64,000 bases of DNA from Nemopilema nomurai (lineage: Eukaryota; Cnidaria; Scyphozoa; Rhizostomeae; Rhizostomatidae). Shown in pieces: positions 47,612-58,260 of the stretch. The position numbers were made by a program, and so were the translations under genes. The notes under the pieces are model-generated. The model did not search any database, was not told where the DNA came from, and saw only the letters and a program-made list of their open reading frames with translations. The stretch is taken from positions 208,052 through 272,051 of the forward strand of contig ML133366.1 of assembly GCA_003864495.1 (NCBI GenBank), written 5' to 3'. Position 1 is the first letter of the stretch. Every line of letters begins with the position of its first letter.

Positions 47612-47754
47612 CAAGAGGACATCCGATTTCGCAATGAATATGCGTAATGTGTCGTTTTTCACACGCAATAAAAAAGAAACGACAAGGACTTTAGAAATTC
47701 TGTTTTTTGATTAAGAACGGGAACCTTTGAATCTATGAGTGTAGCTAATAAAAT

Positions 47755-47784
47755 AGCTATCGAAAATTTGGTTTCATAAGCCCT
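47755..47784 (-). repeat. Right TIR of Kolobok copy A
   Basis: It ends tttggtttcataagccct before TTAA at 47785-47788 and is the reverse complement of the left end. Confidence 0.9.
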
Positions 47785-48439
47785 TTAAAGCAGTTCAACA
47801 GTTGCACAAATTATAGAAGGGGTCTTGAGGCCAACCCCCTCCCCCATGCAAGAAAAAAAGGCACCCTTGTCATATAATTCATGCTTTCAAGCCCCTGATA
47901 CCATGTTCAGTTTGTCTTTTTTGTCCCAAATTTTTTTGCATGCTCTCCTAAATAAATGAAACCCTGACATTATTGCACAAATTCAACTAAAGTGGCAACA
48001 AATTTCTTTGAATGCAAAACACTTTCTAATTTCTTTTATCAGGCTGGTGATTTAATTCTTGCTGACAAGGGCTTTTTGCTACACGAGGTTTTGCCACAAG
48101 GTGTTTTCCTGAACCTGCCAGCTTTTCTGTCTTCAAAGAAGATGTTTACAAAAGCAGAAGCTATTTTTTCTCAAAAAATTTCGCGTTCAAGGATACATGT
48201 TGAAAGGGCAATTGAGCGACTTCGCAATTACAGGATCCTTGACAAGATAGCAACAAATTTGAGACCACTAGCATCTGAACTTGTCCAAGTATGCTGTTCA
48301 CTTCTCAACCTTCAGTCACCTATTCTACCTGGTGTGATGAATATAAAAGAAAAAAAGCAAGAAGAATAACAATTTTACTTATGCAAAGTATTTATAAACT
48401 AAACCAACTTTAGAAACAATTGTTTGTGTGTATTTGTAA

Positions 48440-49744
48440 TTAATCATCTTTTGTGTAACATGCAGGTAATAGATCATGTAGGTAAAAATTTGAAAATTTT
48501 GGTATGTTATCAGCAAACCAGTTTTCTTCCTTTTTTACCAAAGAAATATGGCAATCTTTTAAAGTCCAAACAACAAAATGAGCCCATTCTAAAGAAAGTA
48601 CAGCCATTTCTGCTTGAACCTGATGCCAATAATTGTGTAGCACATTAAGTTCTAGATTTTCAGTTAAAAAAAAGTCCTTCAAAAGTGGATTCTTAGCCTT
48701 TTCCAAAGATAGGATTTCATCTATTGTGTTGTCCTTGTATTTCCATGGACATTTTATTTCCAAGGCACCATGAGAGCCACTGGTTTCCTTGGGGATAATT
48801 ATCCCATCTGAACTGCATCCCAAATAGCCACAAGAAAACAACTGCAGTCCACTTTGGACCACTTGATTGCCTGTCTTCTCTATATATGCATTCAACGCAA
48901 TCTCTTCATGCATGTTGCCCCAAATTATTGGGTCTTTCCTTTCCAAGTTATACTCTCCCCTAATAGATTTGAAGAGTGAGGGAGGGAAAGGACGGATTGT
49001 ATTTTCCTTGCGATCTATTGATTTTAACACCATTCCAAAGTTACTGGCTGTGAGCCTCAAGCGTCTGTACATTCCCCAGTACTGACTTTTTCGCTGCAAT
49101 TTTGTTTTGTCAGCAACATATTCTTGTTGTTCTTGTGAAACTTTAACCTTTTCAAGGAATGACGACGGGTCGCTGGCAAAGATTGGTAAGAGCTCTTCAA
49201 TGAGAGGTGGTACTCTTGGGTCAGAAGTATTGTCAATTTCAGGAGAAAGCAACCATCTAAAAGGGCAATCAACATCATTGACAATTAGGTCTTGCAAAAA
49301 CGACTGTCTATCTTCCTCTGTAACTTGCCTAGAAGTTGCTCAATATGCTGGCTTACTCGGCTTGAATAAATCCCGCATGGTCTTGACCCCCTCTTTTCTT
49401 TCACCGGTTTTGGGTCTCGTAATCCAGCTATTAGGCAAATCAGTCTTTGAGAATCCCTTCTTATTCACGTGAATTGCTGCTGCTGCCATGTGACTACAAA
49501 TCCAGTTTCCTCTTGGACACTCACATGTTGCAGAAAGTATTGAACCCTTCCCATCGATATTTAGGCCCACCTTATACGAACGATCTTTCATCGAGGCACG
49601 CACTATCGCAAACACTTCAAAACCTTTAAGCTTGACGTCTAGAACGAAACCTGAGTTGAACTTAAGTTCACCTTTCGTAATACAATTAGAATCTTCACGG
49701 AAGAAGGTAACTAATCCTGACAAACTGACAACTTGTTCGGCCAT
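48440..49744 (-). pseudogene. SWIM-YqaJ nuclease gene of ISL2EU copy 2
   Basis: The gene starts at ATG 49744 (MAEQVVSL) and runs in one frame to the stop at 48440, with a single in-frame TGA near 49340 (after KPSKPAY). A SWIM zinc finger lies at about residues 90-105 (CECPRGNWICSH). The YqaJ domain follows: RLTASNFGMVL, IIWGNMHEE, LGCSSDGII, the catalytic EIKCPWKY, and HQVQAEMAV. All key residues of the lambda-exonuclease-like fold are present. The product would be a DNA nuclease with a DNA-binding finger. It ends about 70 bases from the convergent transposase. With one nonsense codon, this copy is far less decayed than its counterpart at 8806-10639. Without the SAP-like start it is also shorter. 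Confidence 0.85.
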
Positions 49745-49862
49745 CGTGCTGCAATTATTCCAATGTTTTGTCGACTTTCACGAGAAGCGGGACCGTTGCT
49801 ACATTGTAACTATGGCTGATGACCATTAGCCAATCAACGATGACTTCACTTTCAGAGCGTAT

Positions 49863-50470
49863 TACTAGACTAGATAAGACTGCATCGCTCATTTCATCCA
49901 AGTCTCAAGTCGAGAACGGACATAAGAAATAGTAGAAAGGATTGTCTTGAAGATGTTGGAGGGTGACGATGAATTGCAGACTTTGCAATCAATAAGAACA
50001 GCGATTAGCAACTTGCCGAGTGGTGATGGTGGTGTGACAGTTGCAGAGTTAGTCCTGAATCTTAAGAGTCTAAATATCTCCCTACAATCTATGACAGCTG
50101 AATTACTATCAGTTGAATTAAAAAATATTATATATTTAACTTCAAGCAGTACAGCTATTGCTGTAATTATAACATATTCATGTTTTCAATTTATGGAGGC
50201 TGGATTTAATTTTCTTATAAGTTCGATGAAATGAAATGGTTCCTTGGAAAATTTTTCTACTCTCTGTATAGCCGATGAGTTTCGAACGTCGCAATCAAAA
50301 CCAATCAGAAGCCACCATTGTTCACAAATTCAATGCTTATTGGCGCGCTTAATGTGACGGTTAAGAATTTTGGCGCGCTTTACTAATAATTCGAATGTCG
50401 CTTTCGAAACTACCTGCTCCCCAAAAAACGACTTGAAGGACCGTGTGTACAAACCCCTAATTATTTACAA
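49863..50470. other. Flank of ISL2EU copy 2, weak ORF only
   Basis: An open stretch on + from ATG 49953 to 50234 begins MLEGDDELQTLQSIRTAISN. I do not recognise it; it may be a first exon of an element gene. The rest is AT-rich without features. Confidence 0.3.
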
Positions 50471-50473
50471 CAT

Positions 50474-51001
50474 ATGTACAAACCCCCTAATTCCAAAAAC
50501 TTGGTCCCAGGAATCGTGATGTTGAAATGTGTGTGCCACAGCCTACACATCACGGCCAGTAAAGTGGCAGGAGTCATGTCGGCTCATATTGATTTCATGG
50601 TGAGGGAGTCATATAACTGGTTTTCACACAGCACAAAACGCCTCATAGAGTACAAATAGCTCCATTAAACCATAACAGACGAAATTCAAAACCGACTCCT
50701 TCAGCTTAGTGCAACAAGATGAATGAGTCGATATTAATGCATAAAAAGAATAATCGACCAATGGGAACATATCATGCTATGTTTCAGAATAGCAGCTTCT
50801 GGTCAGGAGAAATGTTATACGGCCCGACAGCTCTCTAGCATGTTTCAATATTGAAGAATTACGTTTATTTGGTGTTCCTTGAAGATGTTCTGAAGGAATT
50901 TTTCAAGAATAAACAAACTCTTTGTACTTGCCGACGTGAATGTTGTCCATCTTGGTACAGATCTATTTGATATCTACCAATCCTTGCTACAGCGAGTAGT
51001 G
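50474..51001 (+). pseudogene. hAT/ZMYM-type transposase fragment
   Basis: Open pieces read VPGIVMLKCVCHSLHITASK (50505-50560), then, after stops, ATR and MSRYxCIKRIIDQWEHIM near 50715-50790. The CHSLHLxAxK pattern and the following RWLS-like region are typical of hAT enzymes of the ZMYM/SCAND3 type. The fragment ends close to the P element insertion at 51011. Confidence 0.55.
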
Positions 51002-51002
51002 A

Positions 51003-51010
51003 TCCTAAGC
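51003..51010 (+). repeat. 8-bp target duplication of P element copy 2, left
   Basis: The string tcctaagc occurs here and again at 57020-57027. P elements make 8-bp duplications. Confidence 0.85.
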
Positions 51011-51208
51011 ATAGTTAATAGAGGAGAACTCTGGTTATGAACCGCGGCGCACTTCAAAAGAAGAACTCTTTGTTCGATTTATTTCGAGTCACGTGACAAT
51101 GACCGTGCACAAGTCTTCGCGTTGAATGTTAGAGCGATTAGGCATGGTAGGACTTTTGGTGAAAGTTTGGATGTCCTTTTGATAAATAGATCTTATGTTT
51201 ACGTCAAT

Positions 51209-54200
51209 ATGCCAGGAGATCATTGCTCGGTGTATGGTTGTGGAAAATCTCGGAGATCTAAGGAATCGGGATCTTTAAAGTCCCAAATCGTCCTTCGAAG
51301 CCCTACCAGGAGTGGCGGGCTGCATGGCTGAATGAATTAAAAAAGCACAGAGAACTGGATGCAAATTTTAAAAGGCAAATAGAACAGGACACAGTTCACA
51401 CCTTCGAAGAACACTTCCACCCACAAGTTTGTAAGTGTCTTATTTATATTATTATGTTTTATTTTATATATATTGACCGCTTATCCTAAAGGGATAATAC
51501 GCTGTTCTTCTTTAGGCCAAACTGAGTTCATCGATTTATTTGACCTTCCACTTCATTTAAGTCGTAGTTATTTTCTTCGATTAATTCAATGGCTATCCTA
51601 ACAGATGAATACATTGCAAAGAAAAGAAAACATTTTTCTCAAAATAATAACTTTGCATGTATCCTTTTAAAAGAAAACTGGCGCATTATATATATCTACG
51701 TAGGCCCGACGAACTTTGGGGTTGGGTAATGTCCCTTGTCGATGCAGTGTAGCAGCGTGCGAATGATTATTAAGGTATAATTCATGTGTTTCTCGTTACC
51801 TTTAGCTGTTGGAACAAAAATCACAAAGAGGTTTCCAAAGTTTGGAGCATTGCCAACTTTAAAGATGCCAAAAAAGAGTTGCGAAACCCAAAAACCAAGA
51901 GAAAGAGAGGCAAGGACCATTGTGAAAGACCATGTTGCTGTAGCAAAACATTGCTATAAAGATTTCAAAGTTGTCATCAATAGAGTTTCAAGCCTAAAGG
52001 CTTTGGAGGGCTGGTCTGTAAACATTAAAGAAGATCGCATTGTTTTGAAAAAAATCGACGAATTTACTCTCATCCCCAAATATGAAATCACAGTTGATGT
52101 TGGCTTGGCATTCTTTGTATCAGTCTATGGCTGGTTTTTGCCGGAAAACCATCCTATTTACACAAAGAATTTTCGGTCACTGCGCAACATTTTCATATCA
52201 AACCTGATAAAAGATATAGAAGGTTATCCAATTTGGAACGGAAATTCGCCGATAGATATTTCGGGCAATGTGGTGAATCATGTGATACCAACTTATCAAG
52301 ATCCATTATCTATGGATGAAAGCTCTAAGCAGTATCCAAGAAAAGAGTACTGGCGCTCCATCTGGTGCAGTATCATTTCTCCAGGTGAGCAGTGCTTACC
52401 ATGTGCACAGCAAGCTGCAAAAGCCAATAAATCACATGAATTAAAGTCAAAGAATCTTGCAAAGCCTGTACATCCAAATGCACCAGTGTCAAAGACAGCA
52501 CCAGAGAGAATAAAACTGACACTTCAGGAACAAAGACTGAGATGTGCAGAACTTGAGAGGCAAATAGAGGAAATGAACATTGAAATTAAAAAGTCCAGTG
52601 TTCCTGTTGACCCAGAGTTGAGTGATGACTTTGTTAAAATTCTGGACAATTGTGAGAAGATTTTATCTCCATTTATGACATTATTCTGGCAGCAGCAAAA
52701 GAAGCTTTTTAGCAGAAGCAGAAATGGAGTACGATATCATCCAATATTGATTCGATTCTGCCTTTCTTTGGCTGCTAAATCTCCTTCTTGCTATGAAGAA
52801 CTCCGTCAGAGTAATGTCTTGGTGTTGCCAAGTCAAAGGCGCTTGAAAGACTATAGGAATTGGATACGTCCAAAGCCAGGTTTCCAAAATAAAGTCATCT
52901 GTACTTTAATTAAAGAGACAGAAAAATATTTGGAGTGCAAAGATATGTAGTCTTGCTTTTGGATGAGATGAAAGTAATGGCTAACCTTGTTTTTGAAAAA
53001 ATCACAGGAGAACTTATTGGGTATGTTGACCTAGGTGACCCAGATACCAATTACGCTACTTTAGACAAAGCTGATGACATTGCATCACATGCCTTGGTTT
53101 TTTTGATAAGAGGCATTTTCACTGAGCTTAAATTTTGCTTGGCTTACTTTGCAACAAGCTCTGTCACTGCTGCACAAATGATGCCATTATTCTGGGATGC
53201 TGTTTGCATTCTTGAGGAAACATGTCAGTTGATGGTCATTGGAGCTACTGCTGATGGTGCTTCTCAAAACAGGAAGCTTTTTAATATGCACAAAAGTCTT
53301 GATGGTAATGCAGGAAAGGATGTTTGCTATCGCACAACCAACTTATATGCTCCAGAGAGGTATATATATTTTTTCTCAGATGCACCACATCTAGTTAAGA
53401 CAGCACGAAACTGTTTATACCATTCAGGATCGAGTTCTTGCACCCGCTATATGTGGAATGATGGCCTTTATTTGTTATGGGAGCATAACGCCAATTGGTA
53501 TCACAGTGATATTGATAATGGCCTGAAGCTTCTGCCACGTCTTTCCTATGACCACATCAAGCTAACCTCATATTCAGTTATGAGGGTTAGCCTTGCAGCA
53601 CAAATCTTAAGTGCATCAGTTTCTTCAGTGCTATATGAATATGGCAGCCATGCAGAATCCGGAACTGCAAAATTCTGCGAAATGTTTTTCGACTGTCTGA
53701 ATGTACGTAGCAGAAAAGAGCACCTGCTCAAGAGAAAACCTTACCTTGCACCATACACCATGGAAGATGATTTCAGATTTAACTGGCTCGAGAATGAATT
53801 TCTAGCCTACTTATCTTCATGGAAAGATTGTGTGGATCATAGGCCTTGGCAGTTTACAGAAAATGGTAAGGCAAAAATGTTTCTATCAAGACAAACTTAC
53901 GAGGTGTTGTAGCGATTAAAAGTCCTGGGCATTGGTTAGGGTCCAGTCCTTTTCCCGTCAGCCACTGCGCTGACAACGCCTTTCTTTGTTGGGATATATA
54001 ACACGCTTGCCCACGCTGTTAGTTGGAGACTTTTCACGCTATCGCTCGTTTAGTTATGCCTTTTCACTTGTAAATAGATCTTGAGTTGTTAATAAAAGGA
54101 AAACGTCAAGATGTCTCGATCTTTTGCTCAGAATTCTGTCTTTACAACACGAGGGATTGCAAATAACAACATATTCAGTGATAGAGGCCACCAAATATTT

Positions 54201-54470
54201 GATATGTCAAGGAGTTGATTTTTTTTTGACAGAAAGGTTCTGTCAGGATCCCGTAGAGGAATACTTTGGCAACCAGCGAAAACTTGGTAGGAGGAATGAC
54301 AATCCCGACATTCGGCAGTTTGGATAGAATGCAAATACAATTCGCACACAAAGGTCCATTTCATGTGAAAGTGGAAATACTAGAAGGAGGAAAGATAAAT
54401 CCAGATCATGGTGGAATGTTTCTGATGACCCAGTGCCCTGTCGAAAAATCAAACATAGCTTCAATAAATA
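51209..54470 (+). pseudogene. THAP P-element transposase, copy 2
   Basis: The gene starts at ATG 51209 (MPGDHCSVYGC). A frameshift near 51263 breaks the THAP finger, and its third ligand region reads HTFEEHF where Cys is expected (HICEEHF-like), so zinc binding would be lost. An intron runs from about 51432 to 51806. The body is open from 51807 to about 52930 (GALPTLKMPKKSC, VNHVIPTYQDPL, coiled coil, RYHPILIRFCLSLAAKS), shifts frame, and is open to 53904 (VVLLLDEMKVMANL, DLGDPDTNY, ATADGASQNR, FSDAPHLVKTARN). A solo LTR with its CGAGG duplication then interrupts; the line resumes at 54155 ([30 protein letters not shown]), with one TAG near 54328. Confidence 0.85.
53905..54149 (+). mobile_element. 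Solo LTR, 245 bp
   Basis: The element begins tgttgtagcg and ends ttacaaca, so the ends are inverted (tgttgta/tacaaca) in TG..CA style. It is flanked by CGAGG on both sides (53900-53904 and 54150-54154). Inside are a TATA-like ggatatataac near 53993 and an aataaa-type signal near 54091. No internal retroelement sequence remains, so it is a solo LTR. Its removal with one CGAGG restores the reading frame of the P transposase. Confidence 0.85.
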
Positions 54471-55284
54471 GGTTGACTATTAGACTTTATCTGTTTAAGT
54501 TTGTACTGAGCATAAACAGTTATTCAAGTGTGCACACCCTTACTGTTAAGCTCCTAAGCATCCTTATTCTTACAAATCTTATGAACAGTATTACTCAAGC
54601 TTTACTTTTATTTAACTCCATTCTACATGAATATTCTATATGCTGTCTGGCAACATAGACTGTCGTTTTCTCTTTCAGAGATGGTTTCGCAGCCAAAATG
54701 TTTATTTAGAAATGATAACTAGTTGCTTTAAGGGTATATAATTCTTAAATATATGGCAACCTGAGTAGCTGTCAGTCTGCCCTTGCAGGGCGATCAAGAG
54801 CAAGACTGTTCCCTGGGCCAACCAATGGGTCTTGCTTGACAATGAATTAATTAATATAGATTCTAAAATTATTGGCTCCAAAATAAGCCTGGGCCCTAAG
54901 CACTTGCCCTGGCTACCCTCCCCTTTTGGCAGTCCTGTGCACTTGTTATCTATGATAGATGATTCAGAGGTCTATGCACAAACTTTCTTAACCCTTTTCT
55001 TTTGGTCTTCCTTGTGTCACAAGCTTCACCAATGTGGTAATCCCAAACACAAACTGCAATTTTCAAAGTAAACTTTCAAGTTAAATTTTGACAAGGAAGC
55101 AACAATTTGTTTTATGAGACATCCTGTATCATGAAAATGCAAATTCTATTAAAATTACTTAAATTAAGATACTAGTCACAACATGTATAAAGTTACTAAA
55201 AGCAGAACTGTGTCAGCTAGATGTTAAATGTATTTAAATAATAAAGAAAATTGTTTCCAGTTTTATAACAACAATGTCATCTTC
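54471..55284. other. Non-coding middle of P element copy 2
   Basis: This is the space between the tail-to-tail genes. A small open frame on + at 54832-55071 has no recognisable family and is probably chance. Confidence 0.5.
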
Positions 55285-56943
55285 CTATTTTTGAACTTTT
55301 GATTTATGACCACTTTGTCTTTTTATTTCGGCTCTTAATCCTTTAGATCGCACTTGTCTTGAGTGCAATTTGTATTGCTGAATAATATCACGTGCAAGTG
55401 AAACGCAACGTACGCGTACATACAAAGAGAGGATACTAAAGAGCAGATCTTTGACTAAGTAGGAGCTTGGGCATATGTCAATTTCTGAAACCACAGAAGC
55501 AAACAAGCTGTTGAGATGATCATCATTCATTGCTGCATTAATTATACCTTGAAAATTTAACTTTTCAACTCCAGATGTTGATTTGCCTGCCCTGAAGTAT
55601 TGTTCTGTTATTAAAAAAACCATCTCCTATTCTTTTTTGATTGCCCAAAGACCGCCTCTGTTTTAACATGCAACAAGGCGGTTGTCTGATGTGTCTGCAT
55701 CATCTGCTTTACAGGCACGTAAAATTGCCATCGAATGCTGGCATTCTAATGAACGCCAATTTTTTCCATTTCTGTATTTTTTGTGCAGGTTATGCAAAAC
55801 ATACCCTCCAATATACTGTAGCCCTCCTAGTTCTCTTTCACACACTTCTTTACAATGTATTTTTGGATTTTTCTGGGTCAATTCTTTCAAATGAACAATC
55901 ATCATATCTGCAAGCTTGGTAGCAAGTAAAGTTGCTGCATTGGAAAAAATCTCTTGTTTTGCGTAGAACTTTTTGAAGAGTTGTATATATCGTAAAGAAT
56001 TTTGAACTGTGGGCTACATTTTTCAAGCTCAGTCAGCTGATAAATTGAGAGTTCATGCTGAATTGGTTTAGAGAAAACAGCACTGTTTCTAATTTTAGTA
56101 GCTGTATTCTCAGTCAAAGACTTTAGGATAGCAGGAGTTAACATATTGCAATTTTGCAATGTTGAACTCTCTGTGTGGCTATTGTTGTTTTCTTCAGGAT
56201 GCTTTGCTGTTATGTGCCTCTTCAAGCCTGCAATAGTTCTACATATTTTGCCACACTTTTCACATTGGCTGTCTTTTTTTCAACCTAGAAAAGTAATAAT
56301 TATGCCTAAGAATATGCTACCATTATAAATTCATATTCAGACAATCTTTCCTGTAAGGTATATAAAGTTTAAAGAACATTTATGGAAATAATGTCATAGC
56401 CCAGTTCCTATTTTAGCATAAAGGGGTTAGAGCTTGGAATTCTCAACTATTGCGTTCTGAGTTAATTTTGAAATTTGTGCTGCGTTGGTATTGAAGCCTA
56501 ACATCGATTCTAAGTTCTTTCTGAGGGTGAAATCCATGTAACACTCACGCCGGCTATTAATGAATAAATCATTAACTTGCACCTAAGGTTCTATATCTTA
56601 ATGCTAACACCAAAATTGTTTATGCTAAAATACATATTAGAAACTTTTAGGCTAGGTGAAACTAGGGAATCTGGATAGGACGTTTTTATCGTTGTGAAAA
56701 GGACTTATGCACAACTATCGATACAGGCGTTTTCAGAAAAATTATAGTGATGAGGCACCTACATACAGCATCAATACACACCTGTTCTACGGCAGCATTG
56801 AATTCTTCTTGTACCGCATCATCGTCTTCGAGGGCATCCAAAATAGCATCGAAATCGTCTCCAAATACGAATTCGTCACTGACAACCGCCATGTTTTGAT
56901 CAAACTTGTGCACGGTCATGGTCACCTGACACGCGAGTTCAAC
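55285..56943 (-). pseudogene. C2H2-finger companion gene of P element copy 2
   Basis: Read on -, exon 1 starts at ATG about 56943 (MTVHKFDQNM) and is acidic (DDFDAILDALEDDDA), ending in GTGTGT at about 56805. The next exon follows tttctag near 56287 and carries a C2H2 finger (QCEKCGKICRTIAGLKRHITAKH), offset by one base in an A run. The rest runs to 55285 in three frames: TPAILKSLTENTATKIR, GLQYIGGYVLHNLHKK, then a C-terminal part with LFASVVSEIDICPSS, LYVRVRCVSLARDII and KSKGLR-like basic residues. I know this C-terminal pattern as a repeated invertebrate protein type without assigned function. It is inside the element ends and opposite the transposase. Confidence 0.6.
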
Positions 56944-57042
56944 CTCCATTGGAGAACAATAAGGCGGGCCATTGAAGTGCACCGTGTTTTATAACCAGAG
57001 TTCTCCTCTATTAACTATGTCCTAAGCAAAGTGCGCAACAAA

Positions 57043-57219
57043 ATGGCAAGCTCCACTACAGATACATTAATCCGTGTGGATGGCAGTCTTCGATGGAAAG
57101 GTGAATATTGCTATAATTTTAAAGTCACCCATGCTTTGAAAAGGAAATTCATCGCAGAAAGAATTTATAGAGTCAATGCAGACGATGACTTTATTCTTGA
57201 TGATGGACTTCTCCAATAG
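57043..57219 (+). CDS. Small unrecognised ORF
   Basis: A 58-residue frame starts at ATG 57043 (MASSTTDTLIRVDGSLRWKG) just outside the P element end and closes at 57219. It could be a piece of the locus into which the P element inserted, or chance. No family recognised. Confidence 0.25.
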   Translation: MASSTTDTLIRVDGSLRWKGEYCYNFKVTHALKRKFIAERIYRVNADDDFILDDGLLQ

Positions 57220-58260
57220 AAACTGCTAAAAAGACCCTAAAAATATAGAACTTTATTCAGTTATATTTGTTACATTGTTATGTTATTTAATAAGTTTCAT
57301 TTTTTATCTTCAGTGTCATCGGTTTACTTAGGATTAACAGCTTTTTTGTCTAAAATTGTGTCCTTCTGTTTCTTGTCTTGCAACTGAAATGTCCAGCAAC
57401 ATTTTATCTCCTCTGTCAATGCTTTGATCCGTACAATAACAATGTTGCGCGAGATAGAGAAGTTGAAAAGTTGTTGCACAGAGGTAAAAATCTCGTCTCT
57501 GTGGGAAATGACGTTATCAGAACATTACCAAAAAAAGTTGGGATTTTTTGAGAAAATCTAGTGCATTCTAGTATTTTTTAGGTCTTGGTGCCGCATTTTA
57601 TAGATTTCAATCTGGCAACCCTGACACTCGTATTGAATTATAGTTTCTATCTGTGGAAGTTATTTGGAATTGGTCACTGATTATATAAGGTAAATAAAGC
57701 AGCATGTTTTGAGCACATGTGTATTAGCCGTGGACCACATACATTATATTATATTTCACATAATATCAGGGGTGGAAAAAATATTTTTTTTCTGGGACCG
57801 CAGTTCAGATAGCAAATAATTTCTGCACCCTAAACAAGGAGCACAGAAAAGAGTCATGTAAAGTTGCGCCTTTTGAAGATTGAGAAGTAGAGTGACTCAA
57901 CCAGTTAGGAAATAAAAAATAATCATATCACGTCTTATTTTACGAATTAAACGACGACATGCACTAATATTTCAACCATGAATAGCTATATGCCAATTTA
58001 TAGCTTAGTTCCGAATGAATTACTCTTGTTTGATAGGACATTTTTCTCTGCTTTCTTTTTTTTCAATCAAGGATTCAGGAAAGGGCTTCCCTGTCTCACA
58101 TGGTGCTATTATTCAACTATCTTATATTTTAATTGTAATTATGGGTTTACTCTATAATATGTCGTTAAAACTGTTCAAATGTTTTTGCCTATTGCAGGTC
58201 TTATTATATGGTACAGAAACAAAACTGAAACAATTTCTTAATTTCTAAATTCTACGTCCG
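57220..58260. other. AT-rich stretch without a gene
   Basis: No secure coding region. A weak open frame on + at 58015-58248 has no recognisable content. The string ctggcaaccctg near 57615 also occurs near 23705 and may mark the end of a shared repeat. Confidence 0.45.

Larger units (their letters stand above)
40990..47784 (+). mobile_element. Kolobok element, copy A (both genes intact)
   Basis: The element is 6,795 bp, with TTAA at 40986-40989 and 47785-47788 and inverted ends agggcttatgaaaccaaatt. It carries a ballast-domain gene on + at the left and a nine-exon THAP transposase on - at the right, tail to tail with about 300 bp between the stops. Kolobok transposons are defined by TTAA duplications and a DDE transposase, often with a THAP finger. 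Both genes read through without a stop or shift after splicing, so this copy may be, or recently was, active. Confidence 0.9.
39832..48369 (+). pseudogene. THAP-DDE transposase of ISL2EU copy 2
   Basis: The gene starts at ATG 39832. It has a THAP finger (CCVFGC, YVCSKHF, GAIPSLF), a coiled coil, and the first half of a DDE_4 domain (RYGVSRTTIHNIF, then D in VIIDCTEF, then VVPNGTITYVSDG) to about 40927. There a donor (aaa/gtgagt) fits a spliced junction to an acceptor at 48041 (ttttatcag). The rest of the domain is at 48043-48369 with D in LADKGF and E in HVERAIERL. The intron contains the whole Kolobok element. Lesions are an in-frame TAG at 40267, an in-frame TGA near 40396 and a frameshift near 40755. 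The three catalytic residues survive. Confidence 0.85.
39696..49860 (+). mobile_element. ISL2EU element, copy 2 (interrupted by Kolobok)
   Basis: The ends acgct...agcgt are flanked by AT at 39694-39695 and 49861-49862. The inverted repeats run about 75 bases inward (shared: aatacgct, gaaagtgaa.tc, gattggcta, ttagttac/atagttac, gtagcaacgg). It encodes a THAP-DDE transposase on + and a SWIM-YqaJ gene on -, as in copy 1, but the TIR sequence is different, so it is another ISL2EU family. Without the Kolobok insertion it would be about 3.4 kb. Confidence 0.85.
51011..57018 (+). mobile_element. P element, copy 2, with antisense companion gene
   Basis: The 6.0-kb element is bounded by inverted ends (atagttaatagaggagaact and its reverse complement; identity stays high for about 30 bases and patchy to about 50) and by the duplication tcctaagc. 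It contains a THAP P-type transposase on + and a C2H2-finger gene on -, tail to tail. A solo LTR sits inside the transposase. Both genes are broken. Confidence 0.85.
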
